Source: Erigeron canadensis
Lineage: Eukaryota; Streptophyta; Magnoliopsida; Asterales; Asteraceae
Assembly (NCBI RefSeq): GCF_010389155.1
Contig: NC_057769.1
Coordinates: forward strand, 16,182,735 to 16,246,734
DNA length: 64,000 bases
Direction: 5' to 3'
The position numbers and the translations under genes were made by a program. This document shows positions 10,038 through 21,225 of this stretch, one piece after another. Position 1 is the first letter of the stretch. Each line of letters begins with the position of its first letter. The notes below the pieces were generated by a model that was given only the letters and a program-made list of their open reading frames with translations, was not told the DNA's origin and made no database searches.

Positions 10038-10713
10038 TGATGGTCCTCGAATGCACTGCTTGTGTTTTAATTAACTAACTTGTAATGTAAATACGAAAGA
10101 ACAAGAATAGAGATGAGAAGTAAAGAACTCCGCTTAGTTATATGTATATCAAACTAAACAATGAAAACATGGATGGTTGTTTTACAACAACAAAAAAAAC
10201 AATAAACAGAAAATATATGTTAAGTTTTTGAACACACAAAAACTTAACAAGTTTTACTCGGAGAGTATAAAGTAAAACAGTGGAACACACTCACCACTAA
10301 TGGTGGCTAGGTCAAGTGATTCCTTTTATAGGCAGATAAGGAATCACATGACTACCCTAGTAGATGTTGACACATGAAGGTTGTCAACTATCTATTGGTA
10401 GATCATTCAGATCTGCAAAAGCCTCATTTCTTCATCTTGTTTGTTTCCAAAAACGGTATGAAAGAGAAACTTCACTGCACCGATTTAGTACAAGGTCACA
10501 TGTCTTCATCTTGATCTTACAACACGTGTCCTTGGGACCATTCTTCTAATCTTCAAATTCCCGCTCATATTTGACTGACAGATATTTGGACGGTGAGTCA
10601 TTGAACATATCCTTTAGACTTTGAAGATCGATTATGCTTCCAGATGTATGAGCTCGCTGACAGCTCGCTGAATGAGCCACTCGCGAGTCCCTCAGCGAAT
10701 CCCTGATTCAACA
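10038..10713 (-). repeat. TE1 5' LTR
   Basis: 676 bp starting TGATGG and ending TTCAACA on the plus strand. The minus strand carries a TATA box (TATAAAAG, plus 10323-10330). Its outer 249 bp repeat at 1-250. Confidence 0.93.
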
Positions 10714-12072
10714 GTTCCGAATCCTTACAAGAACAAAGAACCAATTAAAACCAAGTGGATATTCAAGAATAAAAAGGATGAAAACGGAGTTGTTGTACAA
10801 AACAAAGCACGTTTGGTTGCAAAGGGATATTGTCAACAAGATGGCATAGATTATGATGAGACATTTGCATCTGTTTCACGAATTGAAGCAATACGTATGT
10901 TTCTTGCCTATGCAGCTTACAAGAACTTCATTGTATATCAAATGGATGTCAAAACAACATTTTTGAACAGAGTTCTCAAAGAAGAGGTCTATGTTGAACA
11001 ACCAGAAGGTTTTGTCAACTATACACATCCGGATTATGTCTACAGGTTAGATAAGGCATTGTATGGTTTGAAACAAGCTCCTCGTACCTGGTATGATGCT
11101 CTCACTGCTTTTCTCTTGAAATCTGGGTTCAACAAAGGTTCAATTGATACTACCTTGTTCATTAAACCCAAGGTAGTGACATTATTTTAATCCAGATCTA
11201 TGTTAACGATATAATTTTTGGGTCGACTAACCCTAAGTACTGCAAGAATTTTTCTGCACTGATGATTAGCAAGTTTTAAATTAGCCTGATGGGTGAATTA
11301 ATCTTTTTCATTGGTCTTCAAGTCAAAAAGTTGTCACATGGTACATTTACTTGTCAAAATAAATATATTCTTGATATGTTGAAAAAGTTTGATATGTTAA
11401 ATTGCAAACCACTTGGAACACCCATGGAGACTTGAACAAAAATTCATGCGGATTTAAATGGTAAATCTTTTGATCAAAAGAAATATCGCAGTATGATAGG
11501 GTCACTCATGTATTTGACCGCCAGTCGCCCAGATATTATATTTTCTACATGTATGTGTGCAAGGTACCAGGCCAGTCCTAAAGAAAGTCATTTTCAGGTC
11601 ATAAAGCGGACTTTACGTTACCTTTAAGGCACAGTGAAGCTTGGTTTGTGGTATCCAAAGGATACCGGCTTTCAATTAGTTGCATACTCGGATGATGACC
11701 ATGCAGGTTGTAAGTTGGATTGAAAGAGTACTTTGGGAAGTGTACAGTTTTTAGGGGATAGGTTGGTAAGTTGGTCTTCAAAGAAACAGAATTGTGTATC
11801 TACATCTACTTCAGAAGCTGAATATGTTGCTGCAGCTAGTTGTTGTTCACAGGTTCTATGGATGAAGACACAATTAACTGATTATGGATTTCAGTTTGAA
11901 AGAATTCCTATCTACTGTGACTCCAAGAGTGCCATTGCAATATCTTGCAATCCAGTTCAACATACAAAAACCAAGCACATAGATGTTCGGTACCATTTTA
12001 TTAAAGATCATGTTGAGAAAGGTAACATTGAACTCTATTTTGTCCCCACTGACTACCATTTGGCAGACCTTT
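10714..12072 (+). pseudogene. Copia relic: RT and RNase H remnant interrupted by TE1
   Basis: From the TE1 LTR edge the plus strand encodes copia [44 protein letters not shown]. After a frameshift/stop near 11190 the motif reads YVNDIIFG, where YVDD is expected, so a catalytic Asp is lost. Further pieces follow with several stops: [18 protein letters not shown], a broken YSDDDHAGC, SWSSKKQ, STSEAEYVAA, TKHIDVRYHFIKDHV. It ends at HLADLL near 12072, where another LTR-like sequence starts. The gag to early-RT part is not in the window, presumably beyond TE1. The apparent ORF 10672-11190 begins inside the TE1 LTR and is a chance fusion. Confidence 0.85.
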
Positions 12073-12230
12073 TGATATGTCCATTTATATATACATTCCG
12101 AGATCGTTTCTAAGTCGTTTTAAGCTTAATTATGTGCAAATTACATGTATATTCGATGCTTTGATGGTATTGTTAATGGTTGCAGGCTTAGAACAGGTGA
12201 AATGGTTAGAAACGGCTTTCGGATGACTAA
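12073..12230 (+). repeat. Possible LTR 5' fragment (Tat/Athila-like)
   Basis: A sharp break in the copia relic is followed by TGATATGTCC and an AT-rich stretch with AGGTGAAATGG. This recalls the start of the LTR fragment near 40229. It has no partner, so this call is weak. Confidence 0.3.
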
Positions 12231-12827
12231 AATCTGGACCTAACTTTTAGAGCACATAAAGTGCACAATTTGTTGTCCGATGCACTAATTCTAAAAGGCT
12301 GAGAAATTCGTACAATTATGCTTACGAAGTTTAAGTTCGTAAGAACTATTAACTTCGTACATATATGCCTTACGAAGATTAAGTTCGTAAGAACTATTAA
12401 GTTAGTAAGGCCCAGCCCGTTTGTACGAATTTGACAGCCCAGTCCGTTTGTTCAGCCTATAAATATAAGTCTTAGGTCACGAATTTAGATTGATGATTTA
12501 GTTGCAACATAGAGTCATTCACTAGGTTCTGGAGGTAGAGATCTATACCTTGAGATACCGCCCAAACTATCACGATTCGTCTCAATGATTGTAATCCGTA
12601 ATCGTTGTAAATGTTTTTCATACGGATTCACCTTGTAATCATATGATTAATGATAGTATTTTCGTATTTATCTCCTGTTCTTATTATCTTCGTGTGTGTT
12701 TATGATGATAATCATTAATTAACACTAAAGACGATCATAGACGGATTCCGCACATCTATGATTGTATAGATCTCGTGTTAATCGATCCGGGAACGTGCTT
12801 AAACACGTTTTCCAACATGGTTCCACT
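12231..12827 (+). repeat. C-type LTR copy (partial)
   Basis: This matches 38391-38976 closely over about 580 bp, starting at the shared ATCTGGACCTAAC. A TATA box TATAAATA (12459-12466) is in the same place as at 38619. The copy at 38391 is followed by a primer-binding site; here that part is replaced by TGGTTCCACT and then the TE-A LTR, so this is a stranded LTR fragment. Confidence 0.75.
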
Positions 12828-13467
12828 TGTGAGTCCCTCGATAGCTACAGATCGCTCTCGAGATCATCTATTATTATGTCGTGAGTGCGGAATCCTCACG
12901 AGATAACTAGTTTGATTAGTTAACGTGTATATCGCTAATTATCAAGTAAATAATCAGCCGTATGATGCTATATTCGTTTCTATAAGCTATAGAACGAACT
13001 TAGTGTTCTGGTGTACGTGTATGTCGAATGTAATCATCCATTTTAGGGTATTCATTCGTATATATATGTTTCAGATCGAACTGGGCTTGCTGGGCTTTGT
13101 TCTTACGAACTTAGCTGCCCAGCCCATGTAACGAAGTTAATCTTCGTTTGTACTAAACGAAGTTTATCTTCGTTTGCCTATAGCGAAGATATTCCTTATC
13201 TTCGTTAGATGTAATACTTGGTTATATTCCTAAGTATTTCATCTTAAGGAATCTTAACACATATTATGTTTGTATTTGTATAACACACAACAAACATCAT
13301 ACATAACATATATATAACACCAAAACATGTAATCGATCATTACCAAAACATAAAGTCCATAATCTATCAATTACATATATATAGATACGATATAAAATAA
13401 CATAATGTCTTAATCTAAAAGACAGATCAAATCTAAGTTGTTGTTGTCACATCAACGTGCATCAACA
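12828..13467 (-). repeat. TE-A 3' LTR
   Basis: 640 bp from TGTGAGTCCC to CATCAACA. The same LTR recurs at about 26902-27502 (same strand) and 44738-45378 (opposite strand, in TE-B). It contains repeated AACGAAG/CTTCGTT words. Small ORFs here (such as 12925-13131) are repeated in both LTRs and are not genes. Confidence 0.9.
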
Positions 13468-13468
13468 A

Positions 13469-13480
13469 ACTCCCCCTTGA
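13469..13480 (-). promoter_or_regulatory. TE-A polypurine tract
   Basis: The minus strand reads TCAAGGGGGAGT immediately before the 3' LTR. TE-B has the same tract at 44726-44735. Confidence 0.85.
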
Positions 13481-13518
13481 CAGCAGCACCTTCGATTTCT
13501 TCAGTCTTCAAAATCTGA

Positions 13519-14610
13519 TCATGCATCAAACAACAATCTTTTGCTATTTGCATGAATATCTTCATGTAAGCAGAGTTGAAGTATCTTACGATATCGACTT
13601 TCTTCATGCTTCCAAAATGGCAAGAACGAACACTCTGTATCGTATAACTTCCTCAGATCATTTCTTGAGAAGTTCACCAACTGCATCGGATCATATACTC
13701 TTCTCAACAAAATCTTCTTTTTCGAGTCTGCATACATCTTTGCTTCACCAGAATTTCGATCAATTTCCCAATTATCCATCTTGTGCCCATTTCTTGGCAG
13801 GGACTTTGATCATACACTTAACATCATGTTGAACATACTCAACTGTTCTATCTGGCTTGACCACTCTTTTCTTCGATCTTGGTTCAATCTTAAGCTTTGG
13901 TTTGTCTGAATCTTTCATATACTTTCTCAACCAGAAATCATAACGAAGATTCTTACCAACAACATCAGCTAAACCATCATCACTTGGATTGATAACCCAA
14001 TTATTTCCAAGTTCATGTAAATCTTCCTCACACAAACTCCTGAAATGTCTCTCACACCAAGCTAAGTACTGACAACCTTCTGGTCTTTTAAGAACAAACA
14101 ACTTCAGTTCATCATCATAAAACCAACTCCAGATGATTGTCTTGTACTTTGCAGCATCTTTGTCTGAGATATGAGTCCAATACAAATTTGGTTTCCACGT
14201 TTCCCTATGTACTATCCATTCATTAACTCTTCTCTCGGGAACATGTCGATCAACCATATGTAATGAATCATCATCTCTGAGAGGAACTTGAAAATCATTT
14301 GGATTGAATGGTCTTGTCACGTTAATCTCATAATCAGACGGAATCAATGCATCACCATTTTTAGCATACACAACAAAATGTAAGACTTGAGTTTGGCTAC
14401 TGAAGGGAACTTGAAGCATTCTTTCCCGAACATCTGATCTCTTCTGATCCAACACTCTACTCTCTTCAATCGATGGATCTTCAGGAATTGAGTCCCACAC
14501 TTCATCAAACCCATAAGGCTTCTTGAATATGTTCAGATTTGGTTCAGGAACAAATTCACCTTCCTCGAGCTCATCAACATCAAAGAATAAATCTGTATTA
14601 TCTGGATCAT
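13519..14610 (-). pseudogene. TE-A accessory gene, last exon
   Basis: About 360 codons that follow a probable intron. The exon starts with acidic residues (DLFFDVDELEEGEF). It continues with WDSIPEDPS, ERRVNEWIVHRETWKPNLYW, YKTIIWSWFYDDELKLF, LAWCERHFRSLCEEDLHELG, KWAQD, NWEIDRNSGEAKMYADS and FLPFWKHEESRYRKILQLCL. It is strongly conserved with TE-B (43581-44686), which argues for past selection. A 14-bp deletion between two ACAAGATG repeats near 13775 shifts the frame in this copy; TE-B keeps the intervening bases. No known domain is recognised. The Trp-rich, charged sequence suggests a soluble folded protein, not a membrane one. Confidence 0.65.
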
Positions 14611-14807
14611 CTATTAAAATTTATACAAAATGAACACCAGAATAGAAAGAATAATCATGATAATTATAATAAAGATGAAATGTAATTGTATTGAAATAAG
14701 ATAGATTACATTTACATTACACAAAATGTCATAACTTATTACATACAATCAAATATACATTCTATCTAAAAATCTTTATCATAATCAAAATCAGAAACAT
14801 CAGAAAC
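14611..14807 (-). other. Probable intron 2 of TE-A accessory gene
   Basis: Donor GATTCAG|GTTTCT at 14807 and acceptor TTTTAATAG|ATGATCC ending at 14611 enclose 197 AT-rich nt containing stops. Removal would join the upstream and downstream frames in phase. TE-B has the same donor and acceptor (43393-43580, 188 nt). Confidence 0.55.
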
Positions 14808-16602
14808 CTGAATCACGAGGAGCACCACCAGAAGGACCAGCACCAACATCAGAAGGACCAGCATGAGAAGAATCACCTCCTGTCTCCCCCTCAGTCTCTG
14901 CACCCTTTCCTTTATCTTCAACTGGGCGAGAATCATTCCTATCACCAGCATTATCAGCATCATCATCGTCATTCTGACGTCTTAGTTGAACCGCTGACAA
15001 TCTACAAACCTCTTCAGGAACTTCTCCCCCTTGATTCTTGACCGAGTTGATCAAAAATGTCAAGGCGACTCGAGTATCAGTGAGATCAGACTCCAAAGTA
15101 CGAACTCGAGTCTCCAGAAGATCAACACGACGACCCAGCGAGGAATCGGAAGGAAGTCTGTACGATAAGGAAGGAGCCACCAGAGGACGTAGGACTTGTG
15201 CTTGTGAAACAACAGGAACAACAGCAGCAGTTGGTCTTGGAGGATCAGGAAATGCTACAGAAGAAGCTTCAGCAACACGTCTACGCTTAGTTCTCGTATA
15301 CTGAAGATCAACACTCCCTTGCCGTTTTACCGGACTAACCGAACTGGCTCTGTTCACCGGATCTTCCATATTTTCAAAAATTTCACGCAGTTCAGAATCA
15401 TGCTGAGCAGCAACATCATGATCAATCTGAGCAGCATCAGGAATGGAGTTAGCTGAATCAGAAACAGCTGGAACAGCATGACACGCCTTACTTCTACGCT
15501 CTCGATGGAACGCAACACCGTCTTGATCAAACGAATGATGCGAATGATCGCTTTCAGAAGCAGCCGAGACATCATGAATCAACTTAGTTCGACGTTCAGC
15601 AGCAGCAGATTCATCGGTGTCTGTCTCATTTGTAGTAGCAGAACCGTCGGAACTATCAACTTCACCTCCATCATTTCCATCATCCGAACCATCAGACTCA
15701 TCCCTTGAATCATCACCAGAACCATCAACAGAACTTTCTGAATCATCAGAATCAGAATCTTCATCATCATCATCATCCACAAACATATCATTCTCAAGAC
15801 GAGATCGATAGTTTGGATTAATCAAGTGACCAAAAAGTGGTGGATCATGAAGACCAGCCACATTACTTGTATTTGCTTCAAGATCAGCAAAAAGACGCGA
15901 AGGCCAGGCATGAAGAACGTAGCGAGGACCTTGGTCATACTCTAAGTTAGGACAAAAGTGTCTAACTATGGCCATAACAAACCGAGGATACAAAAGAAAT
16001 CTCTTCCTCCCCCTAGCATTAAGCTGATCAGTAACCTCCTGATAAAAGTATCTGGAGAAGGGATAAGGACGATTATACACCAATGCAACCATCTGTGACG
16101 CAATCTGAGCAGACAATTGATCAAAACCAGCCTTGCGATTGCTCAAACAAATGAGCAATGCATACGCTAGATGTCTCCATCTTCCCTGAAAACCACTCTT
16201 GTCAAAAGGAAGTTTGACCTGGCCAACAAATCCCATTCTCTGAAAACATCGAAGAAGAAGTTGAAACTCATAAGTCATCTCTACGTCTTCCTCTTCTGCT
16301 ACTTCCGGTTCTGCTCCTAGATGCAAAATAGTACGAAGCGATTCAGCGTTGAAATCAAATGTGATTCCTTCGACAGTAGCACGTACAAAACTCTGTCCTT
16401 CAACCATGACTTCATGAGCAGTTGACCAAAAAGAATCGATATACTGCCTGACAAGTCTAGGCGAATCACAAAAAGCAAAAAATAATCTCGAGCGAGCAAT
16501 GTAATTAAACATTTCATGAAAATGGTCGCTATTATGCTGATCTGGATCAAGATTTAGTGCAAGATTATGTTTCTTCACAAACTGACGAGGAGCTAGAGCC
16601 AT
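14808..16602 (-). CDS. TE-A accessory (env-like position) gene, main exon
   Basis: About 598 codons from the ATG at 16602 (MALAPRQFVKKHNLAL). The N-terminal about 250 residues look globular and carry RQYIDSFWSTAHE and ESLRTILHLG, matching the TE1 accessory ORF, then FLLYPRFVMAIVRHFCP. Residues of about 290-330 form an Asp/Ser-rich acidic tract. A KRRR-type basic patch and a probable coiled coil (RRVDLLETRVRTLESDL) follow, then an acidic, Gly-rich tail. No signal peptide or membrane helix is seen. The frame is fully open in this copy, unlike gag-pol. The open frame also extends 15 codons upstream, but AAATGG directly after a splice acceptor supports the 16602 start. Function unknown; the basic patch could be a nuclear signal. 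Confidence 0.65.
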
Positions 16603-16604
16603 TT

Positions 16605-17286
16605 CTGCAAAACAAATCACAATATCGAAACAAATATAAATAAGCACGGTAAATGAATTGTAGAATTGAAAAACCTAATTAATAATTTCGAAAAGTAAAA
16701 CTGCACAAAATTATTCAAACTGTACGAAAATAGGCACTAAATTCGTTAAGTATATAGAAACGAAGATGGAATCTAAATTCGTAAGCTATAAAGGAACGAA
16801 GATAAATTCTAAATTCGTAAGAACTAAACTAAAATTTTCACCTAATGAAGTTTAAATTCGTAAGGTCTAAACTGAACATGGAAGTTCGTAAGTTATAACT
16901 TATATTCTAAGTTCGTAACTAATAAACGAAGTCTAAATTCGTTTGGACAGAGACTAAGTTCGTAAGCATTGCTAAGAAACTAAAGCTGTTAAGCCTTGCT
17001 AAGTTCGTTCCTTATCAACTAAATTATAAGTTCGTAAGGCATAATTGAAAGTTAACTTCGTTTCTACCCAATTTAACTTCGTTCGAACTAAAAGCTAAGT
17101 TCATGTTCACAAATCTAAATTCGTTTGAACTAATGTCTAAGTTCGTTTGTACAAGTCTAACTTCGTTTGGATAAACCAGTTAATGATTTCAAAAAATATA
17201 GATATATATAATGAAAACGAAGCAAATCGAAGATACATAGAGAACCTAGATCATTTTTGTGGATGAAAATAAGATCAAACACTTAC
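16605..17286 (-). other. Probable 5'-UTR intron of TE-A accessory gene
   Basis: On the minus strand a perfect donor GTAAGT (plus 17281-17286) and an acceptor TTTTGCAG three bases before the ATG delimit 682 nt. The stretch is packed with TTCGT/ACGAA words and has no open frame. TE-B keeps the same acceptor (41611-41619) but has lost the donor side. Confidence 0.5.
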
Positions 17287-17427
17287 TTAGATCACGGTTT
17301 GCAAAACAAATCAAGAAAACGAAGTAGATAGAGAGAAAAGAAAAGTTTTTGGGGTTTAGGGTTTTGCTTGAAAATGAGAGTAATTTTCGTTTGTGAAAAA
17401 GAAACGAAGAAAAACCCCTTTATATAG
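17287..17427 (-). promoter_or_regulatory. Candidate pol II promoter and leader of TE-A accessory gene
   Basis: CTATATAAAGG on the minus strand (plus 17417-17427) is an excellent plant TATA box. About 30 nt downstream a pyrimidine-rich leader begins, with CAAAACCCTAAACCCC and TTTTCTTTTCTCTCT, ending in the GTAAGT donor. This is the layout of a normal plant promoter, inside an LTR element 7 kb from the nearest LTR edge in pol order. Confidence 0.55.
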
Positions 17428-19858
17428 TGAAGTAAAAATGGGCTAACTATGGGTCGGGCTAAAATCCACGAACGAAGTTATCCAAACGAAGCTATCCAAA
17501 CGAAGATAGCCTTCGTTTGGACAAAATAGTTTCTAATTATCAAATCGAAGATAACAGTTATCTTCATAAGAACAAATCAAAGTCAGAAAATATTCCAGAT
17601 TTTAGCTAAGTTTCTGAAAAGTTTCCAGATTTTCATCAAAGCGATCTTCCAAAACATGACCCTTCATCACAATCTGTACATAGCAAAAACTCGTTAGAAA
17701 GCAACCTGTTCATGCCTTGTACTAAAACGTGCTTATCACCCAAATTCATAATCATAATGTAAGTATATAACCAAACATTATAATCTTGAATGAAAACCCA
17801 TGGTTTAAACACTAACCATCAATAAACCTAAAAATAATCAATTTATATATGAACCTCATTACCAATGACGAGTATGACACCGAGAACTTCCTTTGATCAT
17901 GGATATGCATGACGGCAAACCATCTTGAAACACTTAAGTCCCATACTAGATGCCGTCTACAAAACTTAACAAACACTGAACTATCCAACAAAAGTCACTG
18001 AAGAACTTAGTAAAGTTTCCAAAAAGATGTCATAAATCACAACATGAAATTCAAAGAAAACGAATATCAAATTTGATTATTTTCATTAAATACATGAATC
18101 ATAAAATAAATAACTATTCCAAAAACAAGTTCATGTATTCATCCTTCACATGCTCAAATCTGCATCACAAATATTATCACTACACACCAAAGATCTTATC
18201 GTCATGATATCATCCGTGTACATAACAATGTGGTAACAGAAATCAGCACTCCAACTTTATCTTCTTAACCTGAACACTGCACACTTATCACAGAACTCAT
18301 CAACGCATTGAGAACAAAACAGTATAATGCAGAAAATTCAAGTTACAATCACACTCAATCAGGGTTAACAAATATGAAATAACTAAAAATCTAACAAAAG
18401 ATCAAGGGAGGTCATTTATTGTCAAACCCTAAAATGTCACCAAGTTATTAATCAAATTCTTAACTTGTTATAAATCAAAATTGTGAGATTTCAAAGAACT
18501 TTGACATTTCACATAACACTTGAAAAATCATTTTCTAAATTTAAACAAAATAATGTCCATATTAGAAAATCTTCTTTGTAAACAAACCACACAACCTCAT
18601 TAAAAATTCACATGAAGGAATTCAGCAAAACATATACTCAGAATTTGAATAGGGTCTCTCGTGCAATAAGAACTTATAAAAATACTATTTTGACTCAATA
18701 AAAAGAAAAATAACACAGAATAAAAATTGCAGAATAATAAACTAATCTAAATGCTAATTAACTTGACTTTATACATTATTCACATTATGCTTGATTACTG
18801 CTGATTAGATCAGTTTAGCATGTTACATAAGCCTGCGGGTGAGAAATAATTCTCTTATTATAAGTTCTGAACCGTGACCCAACAGCGATTACCGGTATGT
18901 TTGTCCTTTTAAACACTCGGTACTTCCAGTCTCCTTTGAGTTATGACACTTTCGACATACCCTGGCCAAGGACAGTCACCATGTAACCGGAGTAGCCTAA
19001 TATGCCATTTGAATAGTTTGTGAACTTATGTAACCCACATTCAGATATACTTCCGTAATCGATACAAGCACTAAGATAACAAATATTCAAGATATTCAAA
19101 AACATCCTTACCAAATCATGAGACACTTTATAGATAACTGAATTTAATTACTTTGTGATTTCACATATTTGCTTCTGCATTTCATGATTTATAAGGAACC
19201 CGTGATTTTCTATGAGATCCATGTAGCGAACTTTCTGACAACCTATCCCAAGTTGGAAGCTTTAGGTAGGCTAGGTATACAAAGACACCCCGAGGACATA
19301 CTTGTCCGAATCTCAAAGACCACATTTGCCCCTTAATTTGCATTCATTTGATTTGCATAACAGTATCACATTTACTTTCATGCTCATGATTGGTAGAGGT
19401 TCTTGCCTATACATTGAACAAATCTTATAGTAATGCTAGATCTTTTACAAAATTTAAGGACTAGATCAATTCATTACTGAAAAGCAAGCAATCTCAGCCA
19501 TATATCTGAATATGTTTCCCACAAGAACATTGTATAATTTAAGTTCAGATTTGAAGGAAACCTTGTTACTTTGTGTCTACCGATATATCCCAAATTGTAA
19601 TCACTGAACTAATCAGTTATATTACGATTAAGCAGGCTTAAAAGCTAAAGTATCGTCACTTCTCTTCATTTAGCGCAGTAACCTTACTTTATTCATATTT
19701 TTTTTGGATTTTTGATTTTTCAATATTTTTGTATTTTTCTGACACTAGATATATACAAACTTATACTAAGACAACTCTTTTTGTATTTTTATAACTCTAT
19801 CTATGTACGACTTACACTACAAAGACACCAAAAATAAATTTAAGTTCTTTGAGAGAAA
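17428..19858. other. TE-A spacer between RNase H and accessory gene
   Basis: AT-rich non-coding DNA. The part near 17430-17560 continues the ACGAAG word pattern. The rest has no open frame of note, no recognised RNA gene and no repeat shared within the window. It may contain upstream promoter elements of the accessory gene. Confidence 0.6.
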
Positions 19859-20167
19859 CTACTCGGCATTCTTCATACCATTGAGTTGAAATAACAACTC
19901 AAGACGAGGTCCATCAAATGCTTTAGTGTATAGATCAGCAAGATTATCATCAGTAATAACCTTTTCTAAATGAATAAGCTTTTTCTCAAAACAGTCACGT
20001 ATGAAATGATACTTTATATCTATGTGCTTGGTGACTTTAAAGTTTTTCGGATTCTTGGTAATATCTATGGCAGACTTATTATCAATACAAATAGGAGTAC
20101 TTGAGATATTCATACCATAATCGCGCAATTGTTGTTGTATCCAAAGCACCTGAGAACAGCAATATCA
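19859..20167 (-). pseudogene. TE-A RNase H C-terminal part
   Basis: It continues the RT/RNase H frame after an in-frame TGA at 20165-20167: LWIQQQLRDYGMN, DNKSAIDITKNP, TKHIDIKYHFIRD, and the terminal LADLYTKAFDGPRLE before the natural stop at 19859. The stop replaces the start of the usual SCCSQVLW motif. Confidence 0.85.
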
Positions 20168-21223
20168 AGCAGCAATGTACTCTGCTTCACAGGAAGACTG
20201 TGCAACAGATGTCTGCTTTTTGCACTGCCACGATATAATTCTCCCCCCTAAAAGCTGACATCCACCTGATGTTGATTCCCTATCCGAATTTTCACCACCA
20301 TAATCCGAATCAGTATAAGCTACGAAGTCAAAAGAACCATACATGGGATACCAAAGACCTACACGAGGCTTGGCTTTCACATAACGAAGAATCCTTTTCG
20401 CAGCTTTCAAGTGAGACTCTTTCGGATTAGCCTGATATCTAGCACACATAGAAACAACAAAGGTAATATCTGGAAGTGAGGCTGTCAGATACATCAAGGA
20501 TCCAATGATAGCTCGATATTGAGTGGCATCGACGTATGGATCATTAGGCTTATCAGGACACAACCCATGAATAGTCTTAATGGGAGTAACAGCATCCTTA
20601 GCATCAGAAATTCGAAACCTAGTAAGAAGATCTTTGACATACTTGGTCTCATGTATAAAGAAGCCATCCTTCAGTTGATCCACCTGTAGTCCAAGGAAGA
20701 AGGTTAATTCCCCCATAGCACTCATCTCAAACTTAGCCTTCATGCTCTGTTCAAATTCCTTGCACATATTATCATCAGATGAACCAAAAATGATGTCATC
20801 GACGTAAACCTGTACAAGCAAGTAGTCCTTCCCTTTCCATTTAATAAACAACGTGATGTCTATAGAACCTCTAGTAAAACCACTTTCCTTCAAATGAGTT
20901 GACAATTTTTCATACCACGATCGAGGAGCCTGATGCAAACCATATAAAGCCTTATCGAGACGATATACTCTATTAGGAAAGTCTGGATCCTCAAACCCGG
21001 CAGGTTGTTCTACATACACTTCTTCTTTAATGTCTCCATACAAAAAGGCACTCATTACATCAAGCTGATACACCTTAATACCTTTATAACTAGCATATGT
21101 CAGAAATAATCGAATAGCTTCAAGTCTAGCTAAAGGTGCAAATGTCTCATCGTAATCAAAGCCTTCTTGTTGCTCAAATCCTCTAACCACCAAGCGAGCC
21201 TTATTGCGAAAAACCCAACGCAT
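20165..21223 (-). pseudogene. TE-A reverse transcriptase and RNase H N-terminal part
   Basis: Copia RT/RNase H: FDYDETFAPLARLEAIRLFL, YQLDVMSAFLYG, YGLHQAPRSWY, catalytic [10 protein letters not shown] at about residue 140, [12 protein letters not shown], then RNase H AYTDSDYGG and STSGGCQLLGG. Immediately after WVFRN the usual lysine-rich segment is missing, and the join to the upstream frame (about 21226) is shifted, so two small deletions lie here. The RT core itself looks complete. Confidence 0.88.
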
Positions 21224-21225
21224 TG

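Larger units (their letters stand above)
1..10713 (-). mobile_element. TE1: Sirevirus-like Ty1/copia retrotransposon, minus strand
   Basis: The LTRs at 1-250 (cut by the window start) and 10038-10713 flank an internal region. Read on the minus strand it holds a PBS, gag, protease, integrase, RT, RNase H, an about 1 kb spacer, three accessory ORF pieces and a polypurine tract. This order, with a large ORF after pol, is that of Sirevirus-type copia elements. The overlapping LTR parts differ by two substitutions and one 1-bp gap in about 250 bp, so the insertion is recent. Coding is nevertheless broken: integrase deletion, small RT deletion, a frameshift before RNase H and several in-frame stops. 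The copy is non-autonomous. It is inserted into the plus-strand copia relic that starts at 10714. Confidence 0.9.

Noticed and set aside
12925..13131. 68-codon plus-strand ORF, nearly identical at 26960-27166
   Set aside because: It lies in both TE-A LTRs, antisense to the element, with no known motif; an LTR by-product.
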